8,236 nt of DNA from an uncultured Bacteroides sp. (GTDB lineage Bacteria > Bacteroidota > Bacteroidia > Bacteroidales > Bacteroidaceae): NCBI GenBank assembly GCA_905201685.1, contig CAJKOW010000063.1, forward strand, positions 1 to 8,236, read 5' to 3'. This document shows positions 1-6,669 of this stretch, piece after piece; the first letter of the stretch is position 1; each line of letters begins with the position of its first letter. The notes beneath the pieces are model-generated. The model saw only the letters and a list, made by a program, of their open reading frames with translations, was not told where the DNA came from and ran no database searches. The translations under genes and the position numbers were made by a program.

Positions 1-385
1 TGAAGCGGCGGGCCACTCCGATTTCGCTCTTCGAGGCACCATAGAGGCTTTCCCAATAGTTCAGGTTCTCTTCCAGTACGTTGGTCAGTGCTTCGGGCGT
101 ATCATATTTCTGTGTGTTCAGGTCAAGGTGCAACACAGGATATACGGTCCAGTCCTTTTCCAATCCTTCCATAGCCAGTCCTTTGAAGAGTTCCTTCTTT
201 CCTAAGAAGTAAGCCTCCAATGTAGAAATGAGCAGGCTTTTGCCGAATCGGCGCGGACGGCTCAGGAAATAATACTTGCCCGTTTTCACTAATTGATAAA
301 TCAGGTCTGTTTTGTCAATATAGCAGTAGCCGCCCTGACGTATTTCTTCAAAACTCTGTATGCCTACCGGATAAATCTTGCTCAT
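1..385 (-). CDS. AAA-ATPase-like protein (PF09820 type), N-terminal part
   Basis: The first 128 codons are visible; the gene continues past the left edge. The ATG at 385 opens with MSKIYPVGIQSFEEIR, and residues 20-28 (YCYIDKTDL) followed by the P-loop SRPRRFGKS (residues 42-50) are typical of the AAA-ATPase-like family PF09820. Members in Bacteroides are usually around 500 residues and often carry a C-terminal PD-(D/E)XK nuclease-like domain (PF08011), which would lie outside this window. The family is abundant and multicopy in gut Bacteroidota; its cellular role is poorly defined and I assign none. A Bacteroides-type promoter sits 30 bp upstream. No signal peptide or membrane segment is seen, so it is probably cytoplasmic. 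Family confidence is high from the P-loop context; the exact domain end is unknown. Confidence 0.85.
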   Translation of the reverse strand, partial: MSKIYPVGIQSFEEIRQGGYCYIDKTDLIYQLVKTGKYYFLSRPRRFGKSLLISTLEAYFLGKKELFKGLAMEGLEKDWTVYPVLHLDLNTQKYDTPEALTNVLEENLNYWESLYGASKSEIGVARRF

Positions 386-414
386 AGTTTCTCTGTGATA
401 AATTCTTGTTTTTG

Positions 415-445
415 CAAAAATAGGAAAAGGTGAGAGCAGAAGCAA
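415..445 (-). promoter_or_regulatory. Putative Bacteroides promoter for the AAA-ATPase gene
   Basis: On the minus strand TATTTTTG (422-415) matches the -7 consensus TAnnTTTG. A TTG (445-443), a candidate -33 element, lies 20 bp upstream, which is the expected spacing. The start codon at 385 would give a 5' leader of about 20-25 nt. Confidence 0.5.
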
Positions 446-586
446 GTGAAAACAAAATTTTCAGTTTGATTATGCCAAGCCGCATCCTATTTTATTCAAA
501 AATAATCAAAGAAAGGAACAACGCGACGTATTTGTGGACGCTTTTCGTTGACAGACAGCCGATATCAGCCTTTTTCTTGAGTCGGG

Positions 587-620
587 TTGTATGGATAGAG
601 CAGATTAATCCTTATTTTTG
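587..620 (+). promoter_or_regulatory. Putative promoter for the EFR1-family gene
   Basis: TATTTTTG at 613-620 matches the -7 consensus TAnnTTTG exactly. A TTG at 587-589 could serve as the -33 element, although the 23-bp gap is a little long. Transcription would begin near 627, about 50 nt before the ATG at 678. The in-frame TTG at 618-620 is part of this -7 box, which argues against it as a start codon. Nothing else recognisable lies between 446 and 586. Confidence 0.45.
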
Positions 621-677
621 TCGGCAGAAGTCCCGCCCGATGAACGAACGGGGCGTGATGGTTGTTATAGAAACGTT

Positions 678-1484
678 ATGATACTCTATTTTTCTGCAAC
701 AGGAAACAGCCGCTATGTAGCGGTTATGCTGGCCCGGGAGTTGGACGGCCAGTCGGTGATGGATATGGGTTCGTACATGAGGCCGGGGGCGGAACGGTTG
801 ACGGTGACGCTGGCCGAGGGCGAACCGTTGATATTTGTCTTCCCTGTGCATTCGTGGGGATTGCCCAAGTATCTGGCGGGTGTACTGGCGTCGATGGACG
901 TGCAGGGTTATGTGCCTGGTCGGAACTACGTCAGCCTGCTGGCAACTTGTGGCGACGATGCGGGACGTACCTATCGTTTGTGGAGCAGGGCTGTGGCAAA
1001 GGCCGGTTTGCAGGCAGATGCCGGTTTTACGGTATTCATGCCCAATACGTATGTCCTCTTCCCCGGCTTCGATGTAGATAAGGCAGAAGTGCGCGACCGC
1101 AAGCTGGATGCCTCTCCAGCTGCCGTCCGGCACGTGGCGGAGCAAATCAAGGCAAGAGTGCGGGGCGACTTTACCTGGCAAGGCAGTGTGCCGGGACTAA
1201 AAACAGGAGTTGTCTATCCGCTGTTTGTCCGCTTCATGACGTCAGACAAGGCATTCCATGCCGACGCTGACTCCTGCATCGGTTGTGGCCGCTGCGCGGA
1301 GGCATGTCCCGTGGGCAACATTACGCTGACGGCTGTGCACCCCAAGCGTGAAGGCAAACACATGCCCGTCTGGCACGGCCGGTGCCTCAATTGTCTGGCC
1401 TGCTATCACTATTGCCCTACGCATGCCATTGGCTATGGCTCGAAAACTCAGGGCAAAGGCTACTATACATGTCCTTGTAAATAA
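678..1484 (+). CDS. EFR1-family flavodoxin / 2x[4Fe-4S] ferredoxin protein
   Basis: This 268-residue protein combines an N-terminal flavodoxin-like domain with a C-terminal bacterial ferredoxin domain, the arrangement called EFR1 family ferrodoxin. The start MILYFSATGNSRYVA carries the FMN phosphate-binding loop SATGNSR (residues 6-12). Residues about 50-63 (PLIFVFPVHSWGLP) and 84-94 are further flavodoxin core strands and loops. Two 4Fe-4S motifs follow: C200-x2-C203-x2-C206-x3-C210-P and C236-x2-C239-x2-C242-x3-C246-P. It is probably a cytoplasmic electron-transfer protein moving electrons between FMN and the clusters; partner and substrate are unknown. The ATG at 678 is preferred over the upstream in-frame TTG at 618 because family members begin at this MIxYFSxTGN sequence and the TTG lies in the -7 promoter box. 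It is convergent with the response regulator, with 49 bp between stop codons. Confidence 0.9.
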   Translation: MILYFSATGNSRYVAVMLARELDGQSVMDMGSYMRPGAERLTVTLAEGEPLIFVFPVHSWGLPKYLAGVLASMDVQGYVPGRNYVSLLATCGDDAGRTYRLWSRAVAKAGLQADAGFTVFMPNTYVLFPGFDVDKAEVRDRKLDASPAAVRHVAEQIKARVRGDFTWQGSVPGLKTGVVYPLFVRFMTSDKAFHADADSCIGCGRCAEACPVGNITLTAVHPKREGKHMPVWHGRCLNCLACYHYCPTHAIGYGSKTQGKGYYTCPCK

Positions 1485-1491
1485 AGGCGTA

Positions 1492-1529
1492 CAGACTCTG
1501 TTCTTTATGCTTTTCTGGCACAGCGTCTG
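1492..1529. terminator. Possible shared terminator hairpin between convergent genes
   Basis: CAGAC-T-CTGT (1492-1501) can pair with ACAG-C-GTCTG (1520-1529): nine base pairs with one internal T/C mismatch and an 18-nt loop. It lies between the stops of the EFR1 gene and the response regulator. Neither side has a strong T tract (the minus strand has CCTTTATTT a few bases beyond), so function as a terminator is uncertain. Confidence 0.3.
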
Positions 1530-1533
1530 AAGC

Positions 1534-2235
1534 TTAGTCTTCCAGGCAGACACCGACACCTTTCAGCGACTTGAGCGTGACAGAAGTGTCTTGGGAAAGA
1601 TATTTGCGGAGTTTGGTGATGAAGACGTCCAGACTGCGCGAGGAGTAGAAGTCGGCTGTCTCCCATACAGCGGTCAGAATGTCGTTGCGGCTGACTACTT
1701 GTCCTTTTCGGCGGCAGAGCATTTCGAGTATTTTTGCTTCTTTGGGCGTCAACGCCTGGCGCTCCGTGCCGTGGCAGAGTAGGTGTTGCGAGGGTAGGAA
1801 GCGATAACTGCCGATGGCATATTCTTCTTCTGCGGGAGCTTCTTCGGTCTGTGGGGCGGTGGCACTCTGTTTTATTTTCAGCACGGCCTGGATGTGGGCA
1901 TTCAGCTCTTCGGGCAGGAAAGGCTTCTTGATGTAGAAGTCGGCGCCCGACTGATAGCCGTTGATGACGTCGCGTGCCGTCGTCAGTCCGGTGATGAAGA
2001 TGACGGTCAGCCGGGGATAGCGCTGACGGATGTGCTGCACCATGGTTATGCCATCCATGACCGGCATCTCTACGTCGGACACAATTACGTCGAACTCCTT
2101 TTGCTCCAGCAGTTCCAGCCCCTCCCGGCCGTTGGGGGCGGTGGTCACTTCGTAACCGCCTATCATCTGCTCCAGGCTGCTCTTCAGGATGAAGCACAGA
2201 TTCTTATCGTCTTCTACCAGCAAAACTCGTATCAT
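1534..2235 (-). CDS. Response regulator, OmpR/PhoB family (receiver + winged helix)
   Basis: The 233-residue protein is a standard two-domain transcriptional regulator. The receiver domain (about 1-120) has the acidic pair D9/D10 in LLVEDD, the phospho-acceptor D54 in VIVSDVEMPVMDG, T82 and K104 (YIKKPF). A glutamate-rich linker (about 124-138) leads to a winged-helix DNA-binding domain (about 140-233) with LTPKEAKILEML, the likely recognition helix SSRSLDVFITKLRKYL and the wing GVGVCL. It should be phosphorylated by the adjacent kinase and bind direct repeats. The ATG at 2235 overlaps the kinase stop (ATGA), suggesting translational coupling. Likely targets are the TAAC-type repeats at 3612-3684 and hence its own operon and the barrel gene. 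It does not match what I remember of the Bacteroides RprY N-terminus, so I give no symbol. Confidence 0.92.
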   Translation of the reverse strand: MIRVLLVEDDKNLCFILKSSLEQMIGGYEVTTAPNGREGLELLEQKEFDVIVSDVEMPVMDGITMVQHIRQRYPRLTVIFITGLTTARDVINGYQSGADFYIKKPFLPEELNAHIQAVLKIKQSATAPQTEEAPAEEEYAIGSYRFLPSQHLLCHGTERQALTPKEAKILEMLCRRKGQVVSRNDILTAVWETADFYSSRSLDVFITKLRKYLSQDTSVTLKSLKGVGVCLED

Positions 2236-3584
2236 AGTTTTTTGTTTTGAACATCTTGAACAGGCAGCATCAGTGTGAATTCACTGAACTTGCCTTCTAT
2301 ACTGTTTACCGAAACGCTTCCGCCCATGGCCGTGATGACTTTGTAGACAAAGTTCAGCCCCAGGCCGAAGCCGGACACTTTCTTCTCTTTCTTGTATTCC
2401 AGTCCGCCGCGGTTGAACTTTTCAAAGATGTGCTTCTGCTGTTTTAGCGGGATGCCCCAACCGTTGTCCCACACCCGGATGAGGACGTGGCGGTTCTGTT
2501 CTTCGGCCGAGAGACGGATAGTGACACATTCGTCGGAATACTTCAGCGAATTGTCTATCAGGTTGCCGAGGGCTTCCTTTAGGTATTCGGCATCGGCTGT
2601 TACCATGAGGAAGTCCGGGCAATGGGTTTCAAGGGTCACTTCCTTGTCGGTCTGGACCCGGTATTTCTGCGTTAGCTCGTCGAACAGGGCAGACAGGCTG
2701 ACTGGCTCTTGCGCTAGTTTCAGGCGCGACTGCTCCAGTTTGGCGATAGTCAGAATTTTCTCGGACAGATCGAGCAGGTGGGCACTCTCTTCGTGTAGGA
2801 TGGCGAAATACTGTTTCTTCAGTTCGGGGTTCCGGTCCAACAGACCGCTTCCCAACGTATGCCCGGTCATGGAGATGGTGGTGATGGGCGTCTTCATGTC
2901 GTGAATCATGGCGTAGGTGAAGTCCTGCCGCAGGCGGGCTATTCGGTTCTGTCGGATGATGATTCGTACCTGATAGACGATGCATCCGGCTACGAAGACC
3001 AGCAGCAGGGCGGTGGCCACGAGCAGGACGCCCATCTGCCGGAAGGCAATCCAATAAGGGTTCAGGATGGTGGCCCGGATGGCTTGTGTATGTTCCCTGT
3101 TCAAATAGACTGGATTAGTTTGGAGTGTCTTGAACGAATGTTCCCAGACAGAATCATCTTCTTCCTGAAGGGGAACACCGAAGGAATCGACCAGCCGACA
3201 TTTCACCTGGGCCTGATAGCCTTCTTGCGCCAGACGGGCTGTAAAGATGGAGTCGGCCAGCGGCAAGGAGATAGACGAGTGGTAAATGGAGTCGGCATAA
3301 TGGTTGGTGAGTACCGCCAGATATTCGAACAGCGTCTGGTCGATTTCTCTTTCATAGTCGAAATTCGTAGAAAAACTGAGGGTGATATCCTCATCTTGGG
3401 TATCGCTTAGCCGGTCAAGACGTGTTTTGGCCTCGTCCACAACGGCTTGCGGGAACAGACGGTTGCTGACCTGCAACAGTTCCGCCTCTATCATCCGGTA
3501 AGTGTGGACCAGCCACGAGCCTTGGATGGCTATGATGACAATCAGGCTCAGAAAGGTGAGTATTTTGATGTATTTGCCGGGCAT
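2232..3584 (-). CDS. Sensor histidine kinase, inner membrane
   Basis: The 450-residue protein has a first membrane segment (about 6-25), a periplasmic sensor region of roughly 155 residues (about 27-180) matching no domain I recognise, a second membrane segment (about 184-206), and cytoplasmic dimerisation and ATPase domains. The H-box is MIHDMKTPI with phosphorylated H228, the N-box NLIDNSLKYS (341-350), G1 DNGWG (373-377), F-box FEKFNR (387-392) and G2 GFGLGL (405-410), so all catalytic motifs are present. No HAMP domain is evident between TM2 and the H-box. The ATG at 3584 is chosen because it opens directly into TM1 and follows a -7 promoter box. An in-frame upstream extension to 3965 would run through the divergent promoters into the barrel gene and is rejected. 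It forms an operon with the downstream response regulator. Confidence 0.92.
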   Translation of the reverse strand: MPGKYIKILTFLSLIVIIAIQGSWLVHTYRMIEAELLQVSNRLFPQAVVDEAKTRLDRLSDTQDEDITLSFSTNFDYEREIDQTLFEYLAVLTNHYADSIYHSSISLPLADSIFTARLAQEGYQAQVKCRLVDSFGVPLQEEDDSVWEHSFKTLQTNPVYLNREHTQAIRATILNPYWIAFRQMGVLLVATALLLVFVAGCIVYQVRIIIRQNRIARLRQDFTYAMIHDMKTPITTISMTGHTLGSGLLDRNPELKKQYFAILHEESAHLLDLSEKILTIAKLEQSRLKLAQEPVSLSALFDELTQKYRVQTDKEVTLETHCPDFLMVTADAEYLKEALGNLIDNSLKYSDECVTIRLSAEEQNRHVLIRVWDNGWGIPLKQQKHIFEKFNRGGLEYKKEKKVSGFGLGLNFVYKVITAMGGSVSVNSIEGKFSEFTLMLPVQDVQNKKL

Positions 3585-3603
3585 AAGTGTCTTGATTTGT
3601 CGG

Positions 3604-3611
3604 CAAAGATA
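3604..3611 (-). promoter_or_regulatory. Putative -7 box for the kinase/regulator operon
   Basis: TATCTTTG on the minus strand matches TAnnTTTG and would start transcription near 3597, leaving a leader of only about 13 nt before the ATG at 3584. No TTTG-type -33 element is present at the right distance. Instead ATTGTTA repeats (TAACAAT on the plus strand, 3612-3618 and 3623-3629) directly abut the box, which fits a regulator-controlled promoter. Confidence 0.5.
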
Positions 3612-3684
3612 TAACAATCTCTTAACAATCGGGTGTTTCCTAACAATAATATAAGGAAAGCATAACGAAGCCATAACCAGCTTT
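3612..3684 (+). promoter_or_regulatory. Array of TAAC direct repeats, candidate response-regulator boxes
   Basis: Six TAAC-like units are read in the plus direction. TAACAAT occurs at 3612 and 3623 (11 bp apart). After an 18-bp step a second group follows: TAACAAT at 3641, TAAGGAA at 3652, TAACGAA at 3663 and TAACCAG at 3674, each exactly 11 bp from the last. OmpR/PhoB-family regulators are known to bind direct repeats with 11-bp spacing as head-to-tail dimers. The left pair abuts the kinase -7 box, and the right group ends 19 bp before the barrel-gene -7 box, over its -33 region. I infer autoregulation plus control of the barrel gene. The three identical TAACAAT copies are directly visible; the degenerate ones are weaker. 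Confidence 0.55.
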
Positions 3685-3699
3685 CTGCCGTAAAGGCCG

Positions 3700-3707
3700 T
3701 TACTTTG
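3700..3707 (+). promoter_or_regulatory. Putative -7 box for the outer-membrane barrel gene
   Basis: TTACTTTG followed by C resembles the -7 consensus TAnnTTTG with one departure (T at the second position). There is no clear TTTG at -33; the last TAAC repeat (3674-3680) occupies that region, as expected for an activator-dependent promoter. The in-frame TTG at 3705 belongs to this box and is not a credible start. Confidence 0.4.
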
Positions 3708-3737
3708 CGGCATGAAAACAAAATAAATGAATGCTTT

Positions 3738-6029
3738 ATGAAACAGATTGTTATTCTGACGGTAAGTTTGATTGTGGCAGCCATTCGCTTGGCTGCGCAA
3801 GAGATAAGAGGAAGTGTGGCGGATAAGGACCAATGTCCGATTGAGGGTGCAACGGTAGTGATGCAGACGCCGGATTCTGTATTTGTTGATGGCGTAACTA
3901 CCGATTCGCTGGGCCGTTTCGTCTTTCATCGGGAAATGAAGCAATACCGCTTGATTTTCCAACACCTACTTTATAAGAGTGTAGTGAAAGACTATAACGT
4001 GGCTGGTGATATTGGTGTGGTGACCATGGACGAACAGGATGCTTATGCCTTGAATGAAGTGGTGGTCAGTGCCCAACGCCCTTTGGTGAAAGCCGAGAAC
4101 GGTGCCTTGACCTACGATGTGGAAGCCTTGGCCGAAAAGACGACGGCAAACAATGCCTACGAAGCCTTGACTCGCCTGCCGGGTGTATTGGAGCAGGGCG
4201 GAAGCCTGAGCTTGATTGGAGCAGGAAGCGTGACGGTGATACTGAATGGGCGTCCGTCGTCCATGTCAAGCGAGCAACTGGTAAGTCTGCTGAAAAGTAC
4301 GCCTGTCAGCAATGTGGAGAAGGCAGAGGTGATGTACAGCGCGCCAGCCAAATATCGGGTGCGAGGGGCGGTCATCAACCTGGTGCTGAAGGACCGGAAG
4401 TCCGAAGACGCTTTCCTGCGCGGGGAAGTCGAAGCCGACTTTACGCAAGCTCGCTATGTGCAGGGCAACGGGCGCATGAACTTTTCCTTCGGAGGGCGAA
4501 AGGTGACGGCGGATGTACTTTATGCTGCTGACTATACCAAACGGCGGACGGGGTACGATTTTATCTCCCACCATACGCTGGACAACGTGGTGCACGATGT
4601 GGAGCAATACAACACCGGGTTGAGAAGAAAGCTGACCCACAACGTCCGCACTTCCTTGGAGTACCGGATAACCGAGAACGATCATTTGAATATGGCTTAT
4701 ACGGCAGCCATTACTCCCAGTCTGCGGACGGTTGAAAACTCGGAGGGCACCTTGTCGGAATCGTCCAACGTCCGGAAAGGAGACGAGCAGATGCACAACT
4801 TTACCCTCTACTATACAGCACGTTGGGGAATGAACATTGGCGTGGATTACACCTGTTATTCCTATCCAAGTGTGCAGGAGTTCAGCAATCGGATAGGTGA
4901 GGACGAACAGAACTTTTCGGCTGACAGCCGTCAGCGCATCAACCGATGGAATGTCTATGCAGGCCAGACGCACGTCCTGCCCCAGGATTGGAGTTTGAAC
5001 TACGGCATCAACTTTTCTTTTGCCAACGACGAAAGCTCCCAGTTCTATCACGCTCAGGAAGGAGGGGACATGTCATCTCTGAATTCTGAGACGAAGCTGG
5101 ACGAACGGACCTACAACTTCTATGCCGGACTGGAGAAAGCCTTTAGCGAGCGTCTGTCGCTCTCTCTGTCCGCTGCCGGGGAATATTACCGCCTGGCCGA
5201 TTACAAGCAGTGGGCTGTTTATCCCTCCATGCAGTTGAACTACATCCCGTCAAGTTCCCACATCTTCCAGCTTTCTTTCTCTTCAGATAAGGCCTATCCC
5301 GACTATTGGAGTATGCAGGACGCCACGAGTTACCTCAACGGATATGCCAAAGTCATGGGAAATCCCGGCCTGCGCCCTTCGACGGACTATACTGCCGACC
5401 TGACCTACATCCTGAAAAGCAAATACATCTTCAGCCTGTATTATACCCATGTAAAAGACTTGTTTGCCCAGTTGGCCTACCAAAGCCCCGACGATCTGAC
5501 GATGATTTATCAGACGGTGAATTACGATTACGAACAAAACTTCGGCCTTTCAGTGGTTGTTCCGTTCACGGTCGGCAACATTTGGAACTCCCGCCTTACG
5601 CTGAACGGCTCCTACCTCAGGGATGCCTGCAAGGATTATCATGCCATCGGTTTCGATAACAGCGTTTGGAGAGGAATCGTGATGCTGAACAATACCTTCC
5701 GGCTATCCTCAAAGCCGGTCATCAGCTTGGAGTTGAACGGACTGTATGTCAGTCCTTCCGTTCAGGGGAATTACGATTTGTCTTCTGTCTGGAAAGTTGA
5801 TGCCGGGTTGAAATGGACCTCTGCCGACAAGAAAGCCGAACTTCGTCTGACGGGTAACGACCTGTTCAACAGCGCGACACCCAATGCCCGTGTGAATGAC
5901 AGGGGGCAGCGGTTCGAGATAAACCAACATGCGGACAGCCGCTCCCTATCTCTTTCGTTTACCTATAAATTCGGCGGCTACAAGGCGAAGGAACACAAGG
6001 ATGTGGATACCTCGCGCTTCGGTTATTGA
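3738..6029 (+). CDS. Outer membrane beta-barrel protein, TonB-dependent-receptor-like (PF14905 type)
   Basis: The 763-residue protein starts with a signal peptide (about 1-20, MKQIVILTVSLIVAAIRLAA). A carboxypeptidase-regulatory-like beta sandwich follows (about 22-100, EIRGSVADKDQCPIEGATV), then a TonB-receptor-like plug (about 106-218, with LNEVVVSAQRP, ALTRLPGV and VILNGRP) and a long barrel (about 225-763) rich in alternating aromatic strands. The C-terminus YKFGGYKAKEH...DTSRFGY is typical of the Bacteroidota outer membrane beta-barrel family PF14905. It is probably an outer-membrane transporter or receptor; the substrate is unknown. No SusD-like partner follows, so this is not a classical glycan SusCD pair. 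The ATG at 3738 is chosen because it starts the signal peptide; an upstream TTG at 3705 falls within the promoter box. It is divergent from the kinase operon and probably controlled by it. Confidence 0.9.
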   Translation: MKQIVILTVSLIVAAIRLAAQEIRGSVADKDQCPIEGATVVMQTPDSVFVDGVTTDSLGRFVFHREMKQYRLIFQHLLYKSVVKDYNVAGDIGVVTMDEQDAYALNEVVVSAQRPLVKAENGALTYDVEALAEKTTANNAYEALTRLPGVLEQGGSLSLIGAGSVTVILNGRPSSMSSEQLVSLLKSTPVSNVEKAEVMYSAPAKYRVRGAVINLVLKDRKSEDAFLRGEVEADFTQARYVQGNGRMNFSFGGRKVTADVLYAADYTKRRTGYDFISHHTLDNVVHDVEQYNTGLRRKLTHNVRTSLEYRITENDHLNMAYTAAITPSLRTVENSEGTLSESSNVRKGDEQMHNFTLYYTARWGMNIGVDYTCYSYPSVQEFSNRIGEDEQNFSADSRQRINRWNVYAGQTHVLPQDWSLNYGINFSFANDESSQFYHAQEGGDMSSLNSETKLDERTYNFYAGLEKAFSERLSLSLSAAGEYYRLADYKQWAVYPSMQLNYIPSSSHIFQLSFSSDKAYPDYWSMQDATSYLNGYAKVMGNPGLRPSTDYTADLTYILKSKYIFSLYYTHVKDLFAQLAYQSPDDLTMIYQTVNYDYEQNFGLSVVVPFTVGNIWNSRLTLNGSYLRDACKDYHAIGFDNSVWRGIVMLNNTFRLSSKPVISLELNGLYVSPSVQGNYDLSSVWKVDAGLKWTSADKKAELRLTGNDLFNSATPNARVNDRGQRFEINQHADSRSLSLSFTYKFGGYKAKEHKDVDTSRFGY

Positions 6030-6093
6030 GAAGTTTAAGAGTGATTTTCCGTAGCAGCTATGTTAGCAATATTTTTCCTTCTGTCTTATTAGT

Positions 6094-6179
6094 TTCTCAT
6101 AGTTGTGAGAAAGCCATTCTCATGGTTATGAGAAAACTCTTCTCACAGTTATGAGAATGCTCTTCTCATAGTTAGAGAA
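6094..6179. repeat. Tandem array of four palindromes with 23-bp period
   Basis: Units begin at 6094, 6117, 6140 and 6163, exactly 23 bp apart. Each starts TTCTCA and contains an 18-bp hairpin: TTCTCATAGTTGTGAGAA, TTCTCATGGTTATGAGAA, TTCTCACAGTTATGAGAA, and a last, shorter TTCTCATAGTTAGAGAA. The arms pair over 6-7 bp around a 4-nt GTT-ending loop (AGTT or GGTT), and about 5 variable bases separate units. Loop and spacer vary while arm symmetry is mostly kept, suggesting selection for the palindrome. It lies between convergent genes 64 bp past the barrel stop; possible roles are transcript 3'-end structure, a protein-binding array or an intergenic repeat family. Confidence 0.85.
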
Positions 6180-6263
6180 CAAGCGGGAATCTATTAGGGA
6201 AGTATTTGGGCTCAGTATAAAATCTTGAGGGTTTCAAAATGAAAAAGTATAATCATTATGTAA

Positions 6264-6340
6264 TGTCTTCCTGAACGAAGTGAAGGATCTTGATACATGA
6301 ATAACTACTTTCGAGATTCTTCGCTTTGCTCAGAATGACA
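6264..6340. repeat. 27-bp imperfect inverted repeat, REP-like dispersed element
   Basis: The left arm (6264-6290, TGTCTTCCTGAACGAAG...) and the reverse complement of the right arm (6314-6340, TGTCATTCTGAGCAAAG...) agree at 21 of 27 positions; five of the six differences are transitions. The spacer is 23 bp. Arms of the TGTCATTCTGAGCGAAGCG type are, from general knowledge, a dispersed intergenic repeat seen in many bacteria. This copy may be a paired REP/BIME-like or small non-autonomous element. No coding capacity. Confidence 0.65.
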
Positions 6341-6400
6341 AAATGCAAGTGTTTCTCTATTTTGAATACTCTATTTCTTTAATTGGAATATGTCTTGTTT

Positions 6401-6669
6401 CTATTTCTTTGTGTAATGATATCTCATGGAGAATATATAAACCTCTATTATATCATCATGCACGGAGTAAACAATTCTATGCTCGGCATTGATTCTTCTT
6501 GATATTTTCCAGCCAGTTCATATTTAAGTGGTTCTGGTTTTCCTATCCAAGGGTGTTCGGCTATATCTTCCAATAGGGTTTGAATTTTATTCAAGATGGC
6601 CTTGTTACTACTTTGCGTGAAGTATAGATATTCTTTCCGTGCCTGTTCTGACAATGTTATTCTGTACAT
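6401..6669 (-). pseudogene. yoeB: YoeB-type mRNA-interferase toxin, frameshifted
   Basis: From the ATG at 6669 the first about 55 codons (MYRITLSEQARKEYLYF ... GKPEPLKYELAGK) match the YoeB/Txe toxin family, a ribosome-dependent RNase. That frame then yields an unrelated tail and stops at 6448 (73 residues). Shifting frame near 6501-6506 restores the family C-terminus: SRRINAEHRIVYSVHDD followed by IIEVYIFSMRYHYTKK, with a stop at 6401-6403. The total of 269 nt is one base short of 90 codons, so a single base was probably lost (family sequence GKYSRR or GKWSRR). In E. coli YoeB the catalytic residues are E46, R65 and H83. E46 is kept before the break (KPEP); R65 (EHR) and H83 (RYHY) lie after it. 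The toxin is therefore predicted inactive. The ATG overlaps the antitoxin stop region by 13 nt, as in intact operons. Confidence 0.85.

Larger units (their letters stand above)
6030..6400. other. AT-rich gap between convergent genes
   Basis: No gene is supported in this 371-bp stretch. Right after the barrel stop there is a weak 4-bp hairpin (GCTA/TAGC, 6057-6067) followed by AATATTTTT, which could be a poor terminator. The rest holds a tandem palindrome array (6094-6179) and an inverted repeat (6264-6340). Between them and after 6341 I see nothing recognisable apart from two copies of CTATTTCTTT (6371 and 6401). Composition shifts from balanced to AT-rich here. Confidence 0.6.

Noticed and set aside
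430..681. 83-codon plus-strand frame whose stop overlaps the EFR1 ATG (ATGA)
   Set aside because: It starts at GTG, has no family resemblance or codon structure, and contains the putative EFR1 promoter; the ATGA overlap is probably chance.
612..1181. 189-codon minus-strand open frame opposite the EFR1 gene
   Set aside because: Shadow frame, low-complexity His/Arg-rich translation typical of antisense of coding DNA.
3585..3965. 127-codon upstream extension of the histidine kinase
   Set aside because: It runs through the divergent promoters and into the opposite-strand barrel gene, and would put a soluble, unconserved segment before TM1.
4266..5051. 261-codon minus-strand open frame within the barrel gene
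   Set aside because: Antisense shadow of a strongly supported gene, with no recognisable domain and no promoter or context.
6094..6179. CRISPR array
   Set aside because: The 23-bp period leaves only about 5 variable bases between palindromes, so there are no spacers, and no cas genes are present.
6448..6502. Programmed ribosomal frameshifting in yoeB
   Set aside because: No slippery heptamer in the right phase and no evident stimulatory structure; simple one-base loss explains it.
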